A stretch of 64,000 nt of DNA from positions 325,904 through 389,903 of the forward strand of contig SJOL01007501.1 of assembly GCA_004794785.1 (NCBI GenBank), in the 5' to 3' direction. The notes under the pieces are model-generated. The model had not been told where the DNA came from and searched no databases. It worked only from the letters and a program-made list of their open reading frames with translations. This stretch comes from Opisthorchis felineus (taxonomy: Eukaryota; Platyhelminthes; Trematoda; Opisthorchiida; Opisthorchiidae). How positions within the stretch are numbered: the first letter of the stretch is position 1; every line of letters starts with the position of its first letter. This document shows positions 51,119 to 62,624 of the stretch, one piece after another. Made by a program: the position numbers and the translations under genes.

Positions 51119-51137
51119 TGATGATGATGATGATGAC

Positions 51138-51196
<59 letters not shown>

Positions 51197-51197
51197 C

Positions 51198-51250
<53 letters not shown>

Positions 51251-51251
51251 C
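51119..51251. repeat. GAT/ATG trinucleotide microsatellite
   Basis: About 44 triplets of one repeat with single GAC interruptions centred at 51137 and 51197, exactly 60 bp apart, and another C at the right boundary. On the minus strand one frame would encode a long run of isoleucine; this is not a gene. Confidence 0.95.
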
Positions 51252-51614
51252 GTACACCAGCGCTATGTAAATTTCACTAAAATTGATGTTAAACACTCAG
51301 CACTTCAGGTAATTAAAAACTCAAATGTCACAGTGACACGGCCTTTAAAGCTGCAGTGGAAAATGTGAATGTCTTAAGGGCATCGAAAATTTCACGAGAT
51401 TTCACGAATAAATTATCAGCCAACTGCCGGGCCTCCCTTGCAGGAGGCCGCTTAAATCTCGTCACTTTATGATTACTGTGGCAATGGCTGGTTTTACAGG
51501 AGTACTGCTAAGTCGACCTTAACATGTCGATCATCTGCGCATGATGATACAAATCATGTTTGCTTACACTCCAACCTGACTGCTACATGACTGCGAAATC
51601 CTGACAGGCGGGTT

Positions 51615-51945
51615 ACTCGATCAACACAACCGGGACACTTACTAGGTCGTCGTTCGAGTAGTCGGACAAACCAATCAACCAAACGTGAACAAGTTCATTT
51701 GCTCAGACTTGACAATTCGGCGGCGTCCAGCATGCACTGGTGGATTACTGGTAACATGTTCACCATGCACGTCAGGTGTTCGGAGTTCACAACCCCGACA
51801 TGGCCACGGATAAGCAGTGCTGATGAATTCTAACAGGAGTGAATCTGGAGTCCTCAGTGCATTCCCCCTTTTGGTGTGGGCTCAACAGAATAATTACGGC
51901 AGGACAGGAGGACGACTGTTCAAATGAATGCTGTAAACGTGAATA
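51615..51945 (+). repeat. Dispersed repeat, family X, copy 2
   Basis: This is the partner of the copy at 2025-2345, with ordered shared landmarks: GATCAACACAACCGGGACA, CGTCGTTCGAGTAGTCGGAC, a GGAGTTCACAACCCCGACAT block, CTGATGAATTC, GGGCTCAACAGAATAATTAC and GGACGACTGTTCAAATGAA. It lies 360 bp after the microsatellite. No shared open frame. Confidence 0.6.
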
Positions 51946-52159
51946 GGCATATCTTGACGAAGTATTTTCAGAAGTCTTCCATTAGACCGCCAGCTCTAAG
52001 GAGCATTCAGAAAACTGTAGGTACCGGTGCATGTCAGGTTTCTAAGCGGTCTCAATTGGTAGATTGTTAGTTTCTGTTGAGTACACAAGCGAGACCAAGA
52101 TATCGTCTTTGATCTGAAGATGCCCTGAACAATTTAGAAGCCAGTGGGTCATAACTAAA

Positions 52160-52440
52160 CATCGTTCTTGAAGGAAGCTAATCGCAACGTTGTTGAAAAC
52201 TCTTCGACGGTTCCCGTACCGGTTTCGCCCTTCTTTGCATTCATCAATTCGTGTGCTGCAGAGAGTCTTCAACGACCTTTTGTATAGTCTACTTCAAAAG
52301 GATATACTGCGGTATCTCGAATATCATACCAAATGAAACATGAAGCCCCCTCTGTGCGGCACAATCTCTTGACGGATATCAAAAAAATGAGAGGTTCATC
52401 TGGGATTCAGTTGTGTTTCCTGTAAAAACCAAATTGGTGA
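52160..52440. mobile_element. Head-to-head hammerhead-repeat copy (copy 5)
   Basis: Left part, minus orientation: arm (GAAGGAAGCTAATCGCAACG, then TTGTTGAAAACTCTTCGACG) and a ribozyme motif at 52211-52257. Right part, plus orientation: a second arm (AGAGAGTCTTCAACGACCTT, then TTGTATAG) followed by the body (CTGCGGTATCTCGAATATCA, then CCAAATGAAACATGAAGCCC, GTGCGGCACAATCTCTTGAC, GAGGTTCATCTGGGATTCAG). The inversion point is just right of the ribozyme. Confidence 0.65.
52211..52257 (-). ncRNA. Hammerhead ribozyme motif, minus strand (copy 5)
   Basis: On the minus strand: TTGATGA, ATGCAAAGAAGGGC as an altered stem II region, GAAAC (intact box), CGGTA and CGGGAA. The GGGC GAAAC CGGT part is the best preserved 3' half in the window. 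The first core position and the stem II 5' strand are changed, and the cleavage base is A rather than C, which hammerheads can tolerate. Confidence 0.5.
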
Positions 52441-52644
52441 ACAAAAGAGAGCATTTCTTAAATATCGTTCTCACTTTTCATAAATGTGCAGAGGTTGCGA
52501 GTGACACTGTATTCTGCGTAACTAATTATCAGTTAGAAAGTTTTAAATCGATCCTATATGATCCGCTGCTTTTCTTTAGCGAAGATTTCTTTTCAGGGTC
52601 AAAATTCTACCCACTATTCTGCCCTACAAAACATTTACTTTTAG

Positions 52645-53300
52645 AGTGTTCAAGTCTGCCGAAGGTCAAGATGTAGAGTTAGTCCAAGTTGTAGTTACCA
52701 TGGCCTACATCGGTCGTCAACACTCGGGATTCCGTAAATTGCGATTGGCTCCGTACGTCGGGGGCAAACGACAGAAAACAGATTCTTCAGTGGTTTCTGG
52801 TCTCAATGGTTTGATGACAGTTCACTTCACCAGCGTCGGTCAAAGCCAGATGACGAAGTCCATGCTTGCTCGTAAAACCGGGTTATACGTCGGTGCATTA
52901 CCAGGTTCATTTCTTTAATGGTAGGGAATGGTAAGTAGACTGGAAAACAGTTTATCCCCGAAGTTGTCACTGAAAGTTGTAAAACCTATTTCCCCAGATG
53001 TTAGAGACAAAGTAGGTGATGCTGATCACCAGTAGTTGTATGAAAGGATGATACTCGTAGAATTTCACAATATTCTATGGTGTTCTGTATACTGGCTGGA
53101 AATGAGCTTGATTTAGGTGTTGAGTATATAAGCTTTAGGAACGAGAAAATCCAGAACAATCGTTAAAATTGAACCAATTCTAACAAAAGACCTCATGATG
53201 TTCGGCGCTGCTCAAGCATGCCGTGCCATCGAGAAGGAAAACCCCATCAACAAGGGACCGAATATCCCTGTTACATTGAGAATCATTGTTTAGTTGATTT
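52645..53300 (+). other. Unassigned open stretches
   Basis: 52646-52918 is open for 90 codons with mild protein-like content (segment MAYIGRQHSGFRKLRLAPYV) and is preceded by CTTTTAG. About 53191-53293 reads KDLMMFGAAQACRAIEKENP, followed by INKGPNIPVTLRIIV and a stop. Neither has a clear partner exon, and no family is recognised. They could be exons, retroelement pieces, or chance. Confidence 0.25.
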
Positions 53301-54186
53301 TACTAGACAGAATAAACCGACTCAGTGAACCCTAAATAGTGTATTACCCAAAAGCTGTTTTTGTTGCTATACATGGTTTGCAAAAATAGGTTTTGAGGAG
53401 CACATAATTGATTTTCTCTCCTGACACTTTACCCCCCGAGAGCGCAAAAAGCACACAGGCTACACGTGCTCTTTACTGCATACAAGACGAGAAACGAGAT
53501 GATCAATTACACGAGTCTGAAACACTCCTGCAGTTTCATATACACGCACCTAACTCACGCGTGTCCATGATTTGGAGAATCCGCTTAAATTTTGGTTGCT
53601 CGGGTTTGACGAACATTTCGTTCAAAGCACTGGGTTAATTAACCATCAAATTTTTGTTACAATGACTGAGTAGCAAGTCATCAGACTTCAATTGCAATTC
53701 GACGTATGCAGAGCGAAATAGTGCCTTCAGTGTAACTGTTGCTATCATCATCTGTCTGAGCTGTAGTCTGTCATCATCTTCTTGACCATTCAGATAATAT
53801 ACGGTGAAGTCATTAGTTTCACAGGCTTCTATGAAAATGCGATGTCAACGTTTGATAAATCAGGAATGTGCAGTTAGGGAGAATAAATTGAGGTCATCTA
53901 TCGGACTTTCCCTGATAGAATCTCTATCCCCTAAAGTGGCCGGTTTTCGGGATCCCTAACCGGGGAGGTGTCCAGCAATCACACTGGGCTTTCTAAATGT
54001 TAACAGTTCTCCTCGGTAGGCATTCAGGGTACTAGAAATAGGCGTCTATTTAAAAGATGGAGTGTCTTTAGGCAGTTCCAAAATACTATGACAATAAAAT
54101 GTTTATAAATCGTATTTTATCTTGTAAGTGGAATCTGAGTGTGATCAACATCCGGAAAGCCCTCTTTCATCCTTTATGGTAATCGT

Positions 54187-56030
54187 CACCAGTGCTCACC
54201 ATACCAAACTCCAGGGCGATTTCATCCTGCAGCCACGTACAGCTAACCAGCAGCACGATGAACTCAGAATTAGACAGACAGGGAAGGACTGAGACAGGGA
54301 GATCCACTCCCCAATATTGTTCAGCAGTGGACGACGTCCTTGAATTGTCGATGCCACAACTAGGTTACCAGTTCCATGACATCTTAGTGGATGGTTTGCC
54401 TTCGCTGACGACCTGGTCATATGTGTAAAAAGTTAGACTTGCCTTAAAGAGAAGCTTGAAACTGCCGAGTTCGAGTTGAGACGAACTGGTATAACAATCA
54501 GTGCCCGAAAGAGGAATATAGTAGTGATTTGTGAAGACAGAAAAAATCGGGCGACAGCGGTCTCAGTCGAATATTTTGCTTCACAGAGGTACTCGTCACT
54601 CCTCCCAGTCCGACAGACACCGTGACATAGTGGAGAATCCTCTTTTTTAAGAGGAAAGGAATCTATAACCACTGACAGCAGCTGCTGAAACTGCTCGATG
54701 GGATGATGCATGCAAAACTAGAGCCACATGAAAAAATGAAAATCATACGAAACAACCTGATACCGAGCGTGACACTGTTAAGAAGGTCAGATTCCTGAAA
54801 ATAGTCCCAGAATGCCCGAAACCTACGGCAACACTCAAACCTCATCAAAATCGCAGTAGGCAGGCCGTCAAGCTTCCAGACCAGGAAATTCAGCGTTCGA
54901 TTGAACACTCAAGAAATCAATCAATCCAGAAACAGCCGACGAGTGTTTGAGCATTTCAAGGAAGCACGGTCGATGGTGGTGAATGTTCACCAAACGCTAA
55001 TCATCAGACGCTGATCAACGTCAAAAGTGCACTTTAAGTGTCGCGAGACCCCTTGTAACTTTTGCACTCGCTTGTTCGCAATGAAGCAGTTTCGTTCCTT
55101 TTTGGCGAGTCTTTTTCCGTCAGCAGCAGTTAGATACAACAGACACATTTGCTCGTGCTCGGGCATGTCCACCAGACCACTCTCAAAAGGCTGGACAATT
55201 ATATCAGACGGTTTGTTTGTGGCTGACTGCATCTACCGAAGGACAGCCCAGTCGGCTGCCTCCACGCCGGCAAACAACATAGAAGACTCAGTATCCTCAG
55301 TTCAACCGTCCCGATGCAGCGGGAAGCGCGTATGAAAAAGCTTCTGTTTATCCAGTGCCGATTACTATGAAATGTGGTCAATGATCCAGCGTTTTTGGTA
55401 AGGTCGTTCGCAATCTAAGTGTTCCAATCCGAGTCTAAGTTACATTTGTGAACACCTAGAGAGAAATGTTGGCTTCTTGGCCTGAAAGTCTGCACAACAG
55501 CGTTGATGGTCACGGTTTCCGAGAGTTGGTTTATTCATCTCTCTCAAATCGATGGCTTATGTTTCCAGACACGTGCTTCCTCTCAGTATCCAACTCCGGT
55601 GCAGCCTGGTTGGGATAATATCTCGAAGCGTTTGGCGTGGTCGTGGTGACCAGTCGTGGTCATGGAAAATGTAGTCAGCCGGAGAGTTTGGCGCATATTC
55701 TGCAGTCCTGCTGGATCACGCACGACGCTCAATGTGCTCGTCATAATCGTGTTGCAATGGAACTCGCAAAACGTCTCAGTATTCTGGGATGCACCCTCTT
55801 CAAGAGGCTGAGAGAAACTACTTCGACGTCTTTAATCGGGCCCTACCTAATCACTGTTCGGGAATTCCGAGCAACTGTGACAGACGTAAACATAGCCTCG
55901 GATGGGCGCAGAGTGACTGTGTGGAATGGTAAGAGGCAGACTTACAGTGCTGATGATTGTTTGCTCACTATCATATCAGCCCCATGCGGCATAGATTGTC
56001 ATGTTGGTTTTTGGTTCACGAACCGCTGAT
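54187..56030 (+). mobile_element. Degenerate R2-like non-LTR retrotransposon fragment
   Basis: The reverse transcriptase part is visible: LRQGDPLP (54289-54312), an open stretch ending in SMPQLGYQFHDILVDG, then FADDLV (FADD at 54401-54412) in the next frame. A frameshift of about one base therefore lies just before the catalytic DD. After an in-frame TAG, a helical stretch (LKEKLETAEFELRRTGITIS) continues. The 3' part (about 55637-56000) reads as the R2-type C-terminal region: a CCHC-like cluster (KCSQPESLAHILQSC, then HDAQCARHN) and an endonuclease-like block where the usual PDL is PYL, followed by RATVTDVNI. The interior, 54700-55640, has many stops. No intact 5' end or tail is identified. 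The element is dead. Assignment to the R2 group is by the RT-plus-C-terminal layout and is inference. Confidence 0.75.
55637..56029 (+). pseudogene. R2-like C-terminal zinc-finger and endonuclease remnant
   Basis: Open for 130 codons. In R2 proteins a CCHC motif follows the reverse transcriptase, then a restriction-like endonuclease with a PD...D core. Here the cysteine/histidine spacing is C-x(8)-H-x(4)-C after position ~14. The catalytic aspartate of PD is replaced by tyrosine (IGPYLITVRE), while the following D (TVTDVNI) is kept. This remnant therefore should be unable to nick target DNA. It is the best preserved part of the element at 54187-56030. Confidence 0.65.
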
Positions 56031-56599
56031 CATTCCACATCGGGGGAATTGCTTTTTTCAGTCCTCAAGGGCCGTTTTTGGACTGGAGCTTACCAATGTC
56101 ACAGTGGGTGGAGTGTTTTTGCTGACCATTTTAGGCTGTCTACGTAGTTGCGAAACGTTTATGCGTGATTGATTCTTGGCATTGACTTTCACACCCCACC
56201 CTGTCTGACGGATACCTTCTGACTGATTTGCGAGTCTTGCGCTTACTGCATCTTGAAGAGCATTTGGCAATGTTTGAATTTTCTTCAACTGTTAGTTTTT
56301 ATGTGTTTCCATGCCAAACTTTCTTACATGTGCTAGAGGTCATTTCACCTGACTGGAAAACTTCTGATGGCACACGTTCAAATTTTTTGGTGTTTGTGAT
56401 CATGCTCTTCACAAGTAAACAATAAAATAGCGCCACTCGCCTTTCAATTACTGGAACCACATCAGGTTTTCACGTGGTGATCGATTGCTCGAGTGACAAC
56501 CACTTGAAGGAAGGGTTCACGCAACCCCTGGATTATTCTCCCTTCTGAGACACCTATTACTTGAGGAAGAAATTAGAAAATTTCCAGCGACTTTCCTCC

Positions 56600-56765
56600 C
56601 GTTACTCAGTCTTTGTCGAGGAGCCGGGAATCACTGTACAGCTGTTCCATCCCTACTGGGGATCATCAGCAGTGCATATCTTACGAAACTCAGAGAGTTT
56701 GGAACTCACGAACTCCCAGCCAATGAAAATTTAACTGTTCAGCCTCGAACGGCAGAACAGCAGTG
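56600..56765 (-). mobile_element. SINE family 2, minus strand copy
   Basis: On the minus strand: GGCTGAACAGTTAAATTTTC (decayed A-box), TGGGAGTTCGTGAGTTCCAA (B-box GTGAGTTCCAA), GTTTCGTAAGATATGCACTG, CTGATGATCCCCAGTAGGGA, then TGGAACAGCTGTACAGTGAT. The order is the same as in 48560-48765 and, reversed, 16540-16700. Confidence 0.6.
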
Positions 56766-57544
56766 AGATTGGCTCTCCCGCAAGACCTAGCGCCACTCAT
56801 CCTTCAATCATGGAAATCACATCAAGTGATCACATATGCTGACTGGCTCCTCAAGTGACGACTTCTCATTTGAAAGTTTCACTCATATTGAGAAATTATT
56901 CTTCCTCTCGGCCATTCAAGGTTTTTGTTTTTTTAAATTGAAGTCTTGTTCATATTTTCGTCTAGTCAGGGGCATCACTATTCCTCTCTAGATAGACTTC
57001 ACAAACAACGACTTTCAAAATTTTCCCGAGAAACGGAAGCAAAATACACGCACACAAGTCTAGGACAACTTGGCCGGAGTCTTCGACTAATAAAAGTGCA
57101 TTTTCTCCTTGTGTACTTTGCTAATAATCACGCCCAACTGAACAACACGTGATTTGACAGTGTGTGAATGACAATCGGTCAAAGCTATGACGTACAGCCT
57201 AAAAATAAAAGCGTGTTTTGGTAAAAATGTTGAGAAAGAGGGAAGGATGACGACGTCTCGGGAAAACCGTTTTCACTCGTTAACTACTGTATTCGAGGAT
57301 CAAGCTAGCTGCCTAAGCATTATTTAGGCATACGAAATAAAACCCAATTCCAGTAACTGTGGTGCTGTGCACCTTTTTATTTAGAAAAGTTAGGCAGGGT
57401 GTATCGTACGAACTATGACGGCTGAATCCTTGTAAATCTGAGCTGAGCATTTGTAATGTATGGCTGCAAAACAGGGTCATTGGCCAAGGTTGTGTTCATT
57501 TTGACAAAAACCGATATAATTCACCCACCCATCTCACTTCCATC

Positions 57545-57712
57545 GAATCCGTCATTGTGACTGCTCCCGTCTAGGTTTGGGCAACCTGGTAGTTTCCGTC
57601 ACCCTCCTACTTCCTATGAGTTGCATGGCAGTTATGAACCAAGTGGATGTTACATTTGGTTTAGTATTATTATTCTTATTATTGTTCCTATTACTATTAT
57701 TAATACTGCTCA
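57545..57712 (+). mobile_element. SINE family 1, plus strand copy with ATT tail
   Basis: CCCGTCTAGGTTTGGGCAAC, CTGGTAGTTTCCGTCACCCT, TATGAGTTGCATGGCAGTTA match the reversed middle of the copies at 44345 and 46265, followed by a tail TATTATTATTCTTATTATTG and further AT triplets (57664-57705). The 5' head is missing or too decayed. The ATT tail is a shared trait of this family. Confidence 0.55.
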
Positions 57713-58679
57713 CTACGCGCTATCAGTAGCACCCAATAGAATCATCTTGCAAAAGAGTTTGCCGGATGCAACATGCCCTACCTGAAACATGAAGTGGGAT
57801 GCTCTTGTTTGGAAAAGCAATTTAAGTGGGTTTTATTTTACTCTTCAGCTAACGCCATCCCATTTTGAAAACTAGTGTTTATATACACAGATTAATGGAC
57901 CTTCTGAGGTTTTGAGAATAAACAGAAGATACGACTTCCTCAATGGCAGGGAGGTATTACTGGTTTCACATCAACATCATTCATTTGGAAATACAGGGAA
58001 GGGTGTTAGGTAAACACTGGCAAACACTTCCGGGAATGGTTTGTTAGAAAAGGCAGTATGGAAGCTGGTGACCATGACAGTGAAACTGCTCTAGTGTTCG
58101 TGTATGTGGTGACCATACATCCAGTCGGTCCCATCAAATCCTTGTTTAGTTTCAAGCAACGGGTTTCCTGAAAGGACAGCTGGGCAATAGTGTTCGCTCG
58201 AGTCGTCAGTTTCGTTCACGTATAGTCTCAGTTTAGCTGATGAAGCTACTAAGGGCTTCTGGGTGCGCAGTTCGTACCAATACTCTGAGGATCAACGGAA
58301 CTGGTTTGTGTAATCACAAAATTTCGCGTGACACCCTACCGGTTCTTGTTTTCACTGGAGAAACAAGTTCCGATGTGTACATAAAGTTGGGAGGAATTGG
58401 TTTACAAGCTTAGGAAATGCAGACTCCTCAAACTAATCCAGAAAAGAGAAAAGTTTTAGCTCAAATCACATCTGCGGTGTAATGTGTAATGTGGCCTTAC
58501 GTCAAAAGCAGCTGTTATTTTTCGCACGATTTGTGAAAGGTTGTTATTTTTTAGAATGCTATTCGAAATATTTACATTTCCAGTGCAGCGCATTTACGGC
58601 CTTAAAAAACATAAAATATCGGCTCTGTGACTTCTTGAATACTAAGAGAAAGAACACTTCTTCCATGGCTAAATATAGT

Positions 58680-58920
58680 CTTCATAAGGATAGTGAAAAT
58701 ACCTGGACAGTCTACGACGAGTTTTGTTCTACTTGGAGCTCACCAGCTAGTTTCTGTTAGCCTAATAAGTAATGTGTTGCATCAAAAATGTGCGCCACGA
58801 TATCCTGAATATCATAGTAACTGAAATATGAGGCGGGCTTAGTGCGGCACATTCAGTTGAAGAATAGCATAAACGGGGGTTTTAGCTGAAGCTCATTTGA
58901 GTTTCACGCTAAAATAAAGG
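58680..58920. mobile_element. Head-to-head hammerhead-repeat copy (copy 6)
   Basis: Left part, minus orientation: ribozyme remnant (58711-58749; on the minus strand GCTGGTGAGCTCCAAGTAGA, then ACAAAACTCGTCGTAGACTG). Right part, plus orientation: body (CGATATCCTGAATATCATAG, TAACTGAAATATGAGGCGGG, GTGCGGCACATTCAGTTGAA). CTGATGA is changed to CTGGTGA. The two halves point away from each other as in copies 1, 2 and 5. Confidence 0.6.
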
Positions 58921-61900
58921 TAATTTGTAGAGGTGTATATTTCGCCCATCATTAGGAAAGCTTTGGTAGTAATTCAAGCAAGGATTACATAGTATGAAAC
59001 TGGTTGGTCTGGTATCGGTATGCCCGTTTGCTCCACAGTAAACTTTTAAGATATCTATGATTCACGAAATATTCAGCTGTCCAGGCAGATCGTGTATTTT
59101 TGCTTTTAAAGAATACCATCTCGTTTGCATGATAGATGTGAACGAAAGACAACGTTTGCACGTGAAAGTTCAGAGGTCAGAAGTTAGTCCTTTATCAACG
59201 TCACTTTTTAGCCGCACTTTCAGTTTACTCCCGTTCTGTTTTTGATGACCCATCTTGACGGATCAGACGATAAGGATTTGCCATGTGTGACACGTAGATG
59301 ACAAATGTCTGCTGGTCTACAGTCTTTTGCCAATTTTCCACATTGGTGATGGTGATTGTAAGAAAACAGTCAGTGCCTATAGCTTTCCCTCTAAATCACT
59401 CAATTATAGCCTCTTCAAAATGCACTCCACATAATGAATTAGGAGTGATCGATAGAACCCAATTTGCACGGGACAAGACGCACGTCGCGGCTGTGGTGGT
59501 GTAACAATGAATAGCCATCGAAATGGAAGGTAAAAGCTCCAATTTTGACCAAAGGCGGAGACGCCGTTACAAGGAGCGACGGTGTAACCAAGTAACTCTT
59601 TACTCCAATAGGTGCTGTTTTTTTAAGTAACTTTGGTTTTCTCATTTCCCCCACCCCACACTCAATTTAAATCATGAAGGTAGGCCGCGCTCACCATGAG
59701 TGCTGTTCATGCTCACATCATGCAGCGTATTAAGCAGAAAACGTTTGCCTATCTTTCCGTATGAGTAACTGACTCTCAGATTTATACGCAATTGCATGTG
59801 TCTGTCAGATTTCCATATTTCAATTTATAACCCGTAAAGCATTATGCACAGTCCATCAGATGGAATTGATGTGGAACCCAAATTTGGGAGGGACCAATAA
59901 ACCGCGTCTGTTTCGCGAATGGGCTGATTTCAGTTTTCTGCTATATGACGTCCGGACGCACTGGACCACAAAATTCAGTCAAAAGGATATGCTCAAATTT
60001 GACATGTTGTCAATGAAGATTAGGAAAGTAATAAGTTATTTTTATCCAAGGATACCGTGAAAATTCATTCTTGACAAGAGGGTTGCCATGCCCAGAGTCA
60101 GATATGACAGGTCTATGTTGGGTGTCTGAGTTCATACATCATGCTAAAGCAGACAAGCGGGTGACTGCTGCTGGTGTTTTTACCATCTGTTATTCTGACA
60201 ACGGAAAGTCTATCGTAAGGGGATTTCCAACAGTGTCCACGTGTCAGAACACTCCCACCACTAACCTTTTATCTGTAAAGAGAAACAAATCTGAGCAAAA
60301 CCCTTTGTTGCTGCAAAGACAATTCTGTTATGGAGAAGGGACGGTTCATCTATGAGACCTTGTGACCGTGATGTTCCGTTCAGCTTACTCCCAAATGTAT
60401 TCACCGGACTGTAGTAAAGGACCTCATTAGATCAAGGCGCATTCGCTAGACGTGTAACAGCCGCTCACGTGTATAACTAAAATGTATGTTTTTGCACTAT
60501 TGTGTTGGTTCTGATTACTGAACACAATCCATTACATCTAGGTCACGAAGAGACTAAACTTCACCAAGTCTCGACGGATAGAAGTGAATAATTCCACATG
60601 GATGTCTCGAGAAGTTATCTCAAAATCGATAAATATTTGGTTGTCCAGTTTCAACACGGTTGCCGTGTGTCGCGATCAGGTGACACGTGCCAGAGTTCCA
60701 TGCATATAGCTAAACAAAATCATGTCCGACCTAGACAAGATAATAGCAACACTGCTGACAGCGACGATATGTTGAAAAGATCACCGCCGGTTCTTTGACG
60801 GAAAGGAGTCTTACATGCTGAAGACCGGAGACTGGATTTCCCTTCTTACCCTGAGGAGCTGGTTTCTTCTCAAGATACTAGGTTAAAATCAGATTCTCCG
60901 CAATGAAACTTTTGTATTCATAGAAAGAGCCTTTTCCTCAAGGACTTCTTTGTGCAGGAACTGGTTTACCTGGATAGCTCCGTTACGTGGAATGAGAAAG
61001 CAGCCATGTTGTCCTGTCTTGATATTGCTCCGTTGTCACTCGCTATATGAGTTATTGTGTCCCAGATAAATGGACCAGAAAGAAGAGAGTTGGTCAAAAT
61101 GTTTCATACATCAGGAATTTGGACTTGCAACAGCAGGCCAGCTGTCTTAATTAGTATTTCATGGTTCTCGAGGTGCTTTTACACCATGTACCTGGTTTGC
61201 TTGGTGTTCGCGTGAAAACAATCTGTGTGGATCCTTAAACTATTCATAAACAGCAGCAAGTGAACTTATACTGGAGGGTTAGCGATTAAGCTTGAAATTC
61301 AAAAGAACCTGTCTGCATTCGAAAAAACCCCAAAAATTCCGTGTATCACTGAAACTAAGCGAACTTGTTCTTCTATTTGCCCCTTTCACTGGTTTATTGC
61401 TATTGGTTTGTAGAACCCGGTCTGAGAAGCTTAGGGGATGTGTTTCAGTTAGCACTTACACAGCATAAAACAAAAGACTGCACTGTCACATGACTGTCGA
61501 GGATCACTGACCAGTTGATCCATGTCGTATGACTTAATCACTTTCGCTGTTATGGTAATCACTAGCTTAATTTACAAATGCTCTTTGGGCTGAGCGATTT
61601 GGTTGAAACCTTTTCACAAGCGAAAGAAATGCCACCGCAAATGCTTGTTTATTCCGTCACCATGAAATTGAGTTATCTTCACTTATGAAAGTAGTTATTG
61701 ATTCCGTGGTCATAGAAACCTTAAGTCAGTTGCAATACAAATACACTATATTGTCATCTCTTTGTATTGTATCGATAAAGGAAAGCTGAGTTCGGGAGAA
61801 CCAAAAGTTGATGGGGTGTTCAGTGATACCAAGGAGTTGCCTAAACGTGTTGTCGCCTAATGGTATCACAGCGCATCAACCCCACATTTCATTTTGGTGG

Positions 61901-61959
61901 CAAAAAATCAACAGAAGATCATGTGACTCGCGAAATTCACTGATTTGCACAACAAGCTG

Positions 61960-62270
61960 GTCTTGATGGGAGGGACATAGGTGAATCACTCAACTGAATG
62001 TGCTGTATACAGGCCGCTTCATGTTTCAGTTGTATGGTGTTCGGAATATGGGAAAGTTGCTGAATACCTTTTCCACAGCCCATGACAGCCTTTATCTTTC
62101 TTGGAGCTCACCAGGTAGGCGGATTTCCCCTAAATTTCATGCCCCGCTTGAACCCAGACTGCATGAACTTCTCAAAATATAATCATATGCACGCCAATTT
62201 GGTTTCCCTTAACAAAGTATATTACGATATCTCGAGTAGTCTACCAAGTAAAACATGAAGTTACCTGTTT
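61960..62270. mobile_element. Hammerhead-repeat copy, mostly minus strand (copy 7)
   Basis: Minus strand from right to left: ribozyme remnant (62079-62118, with CTGGTGAGCTCCAAGAAAGA, then GTC and ATGGGCTGTGG), arm (GGTATTCAGCAACTTTC) and body (ACAACTGAAACATGAAGCGG, then CCTGTATACAGCACATTCAG). To its right (62211-62265) lies a short plus-orientation body piece (TATTACGATATCTCGAGTAG, CCAAGTAAAACATGAAG). So here too two opposite parts lie together, around a gap of about 90 bp. Confidence 0.6.
62079..62118 (-). ncRNA. Degenerate hammerhead motif, minus strand (copy 7)
   Basis: CCTAC, CTGGTGA, GCTCCAAGAAAGAT, AAAGG in place of GAAAC, then CTGTC before ATGGG. CCTAC with ATGGG could still pair as stem I. 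Both catalytic boxes are changed, so it is most likely inactive. Confidence 0.45.
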
Positions 62271-62624
62271 TTGATCCTAAGGCAATTTATACCTCTTTAT
62301 ATATGGACGTTTTAACAGACGAGGTCATGCAAAAATCAAAAATATAAAATTTTATTGCTTAAAACTAAGTTATGTATTATTTAATACGCAAACTTTGAAG
62401 ATCAGGTCAGTGTCAACCAAAACATTGTGGCAGATGTTGCTGGTTTGAATGTCCGTAAAAATTGTTTCCGTGCACAGAGGTCAGATCTGCGCATCCAGTT
62501 GGATATCGCCTCGCCAAAACGAAGCAGTCGTAAAATTTGAGTGATTTGCTGAGACTCCACTCGGAGGGCTTCATTTGGAACAACGGTACGGTTAAAATCA
62601 ACCAACTCTGCAACATGCCCAACT

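Noticed and set aside
52597..52644. Possible short terminal exon after a TTTCTTTTCAG acceptor, ending in TAG
   Set aside because: It is only 15 codons with nothing to fix its partner; the phase-0 fit to candidate gene 2 is a one-in-three chance.
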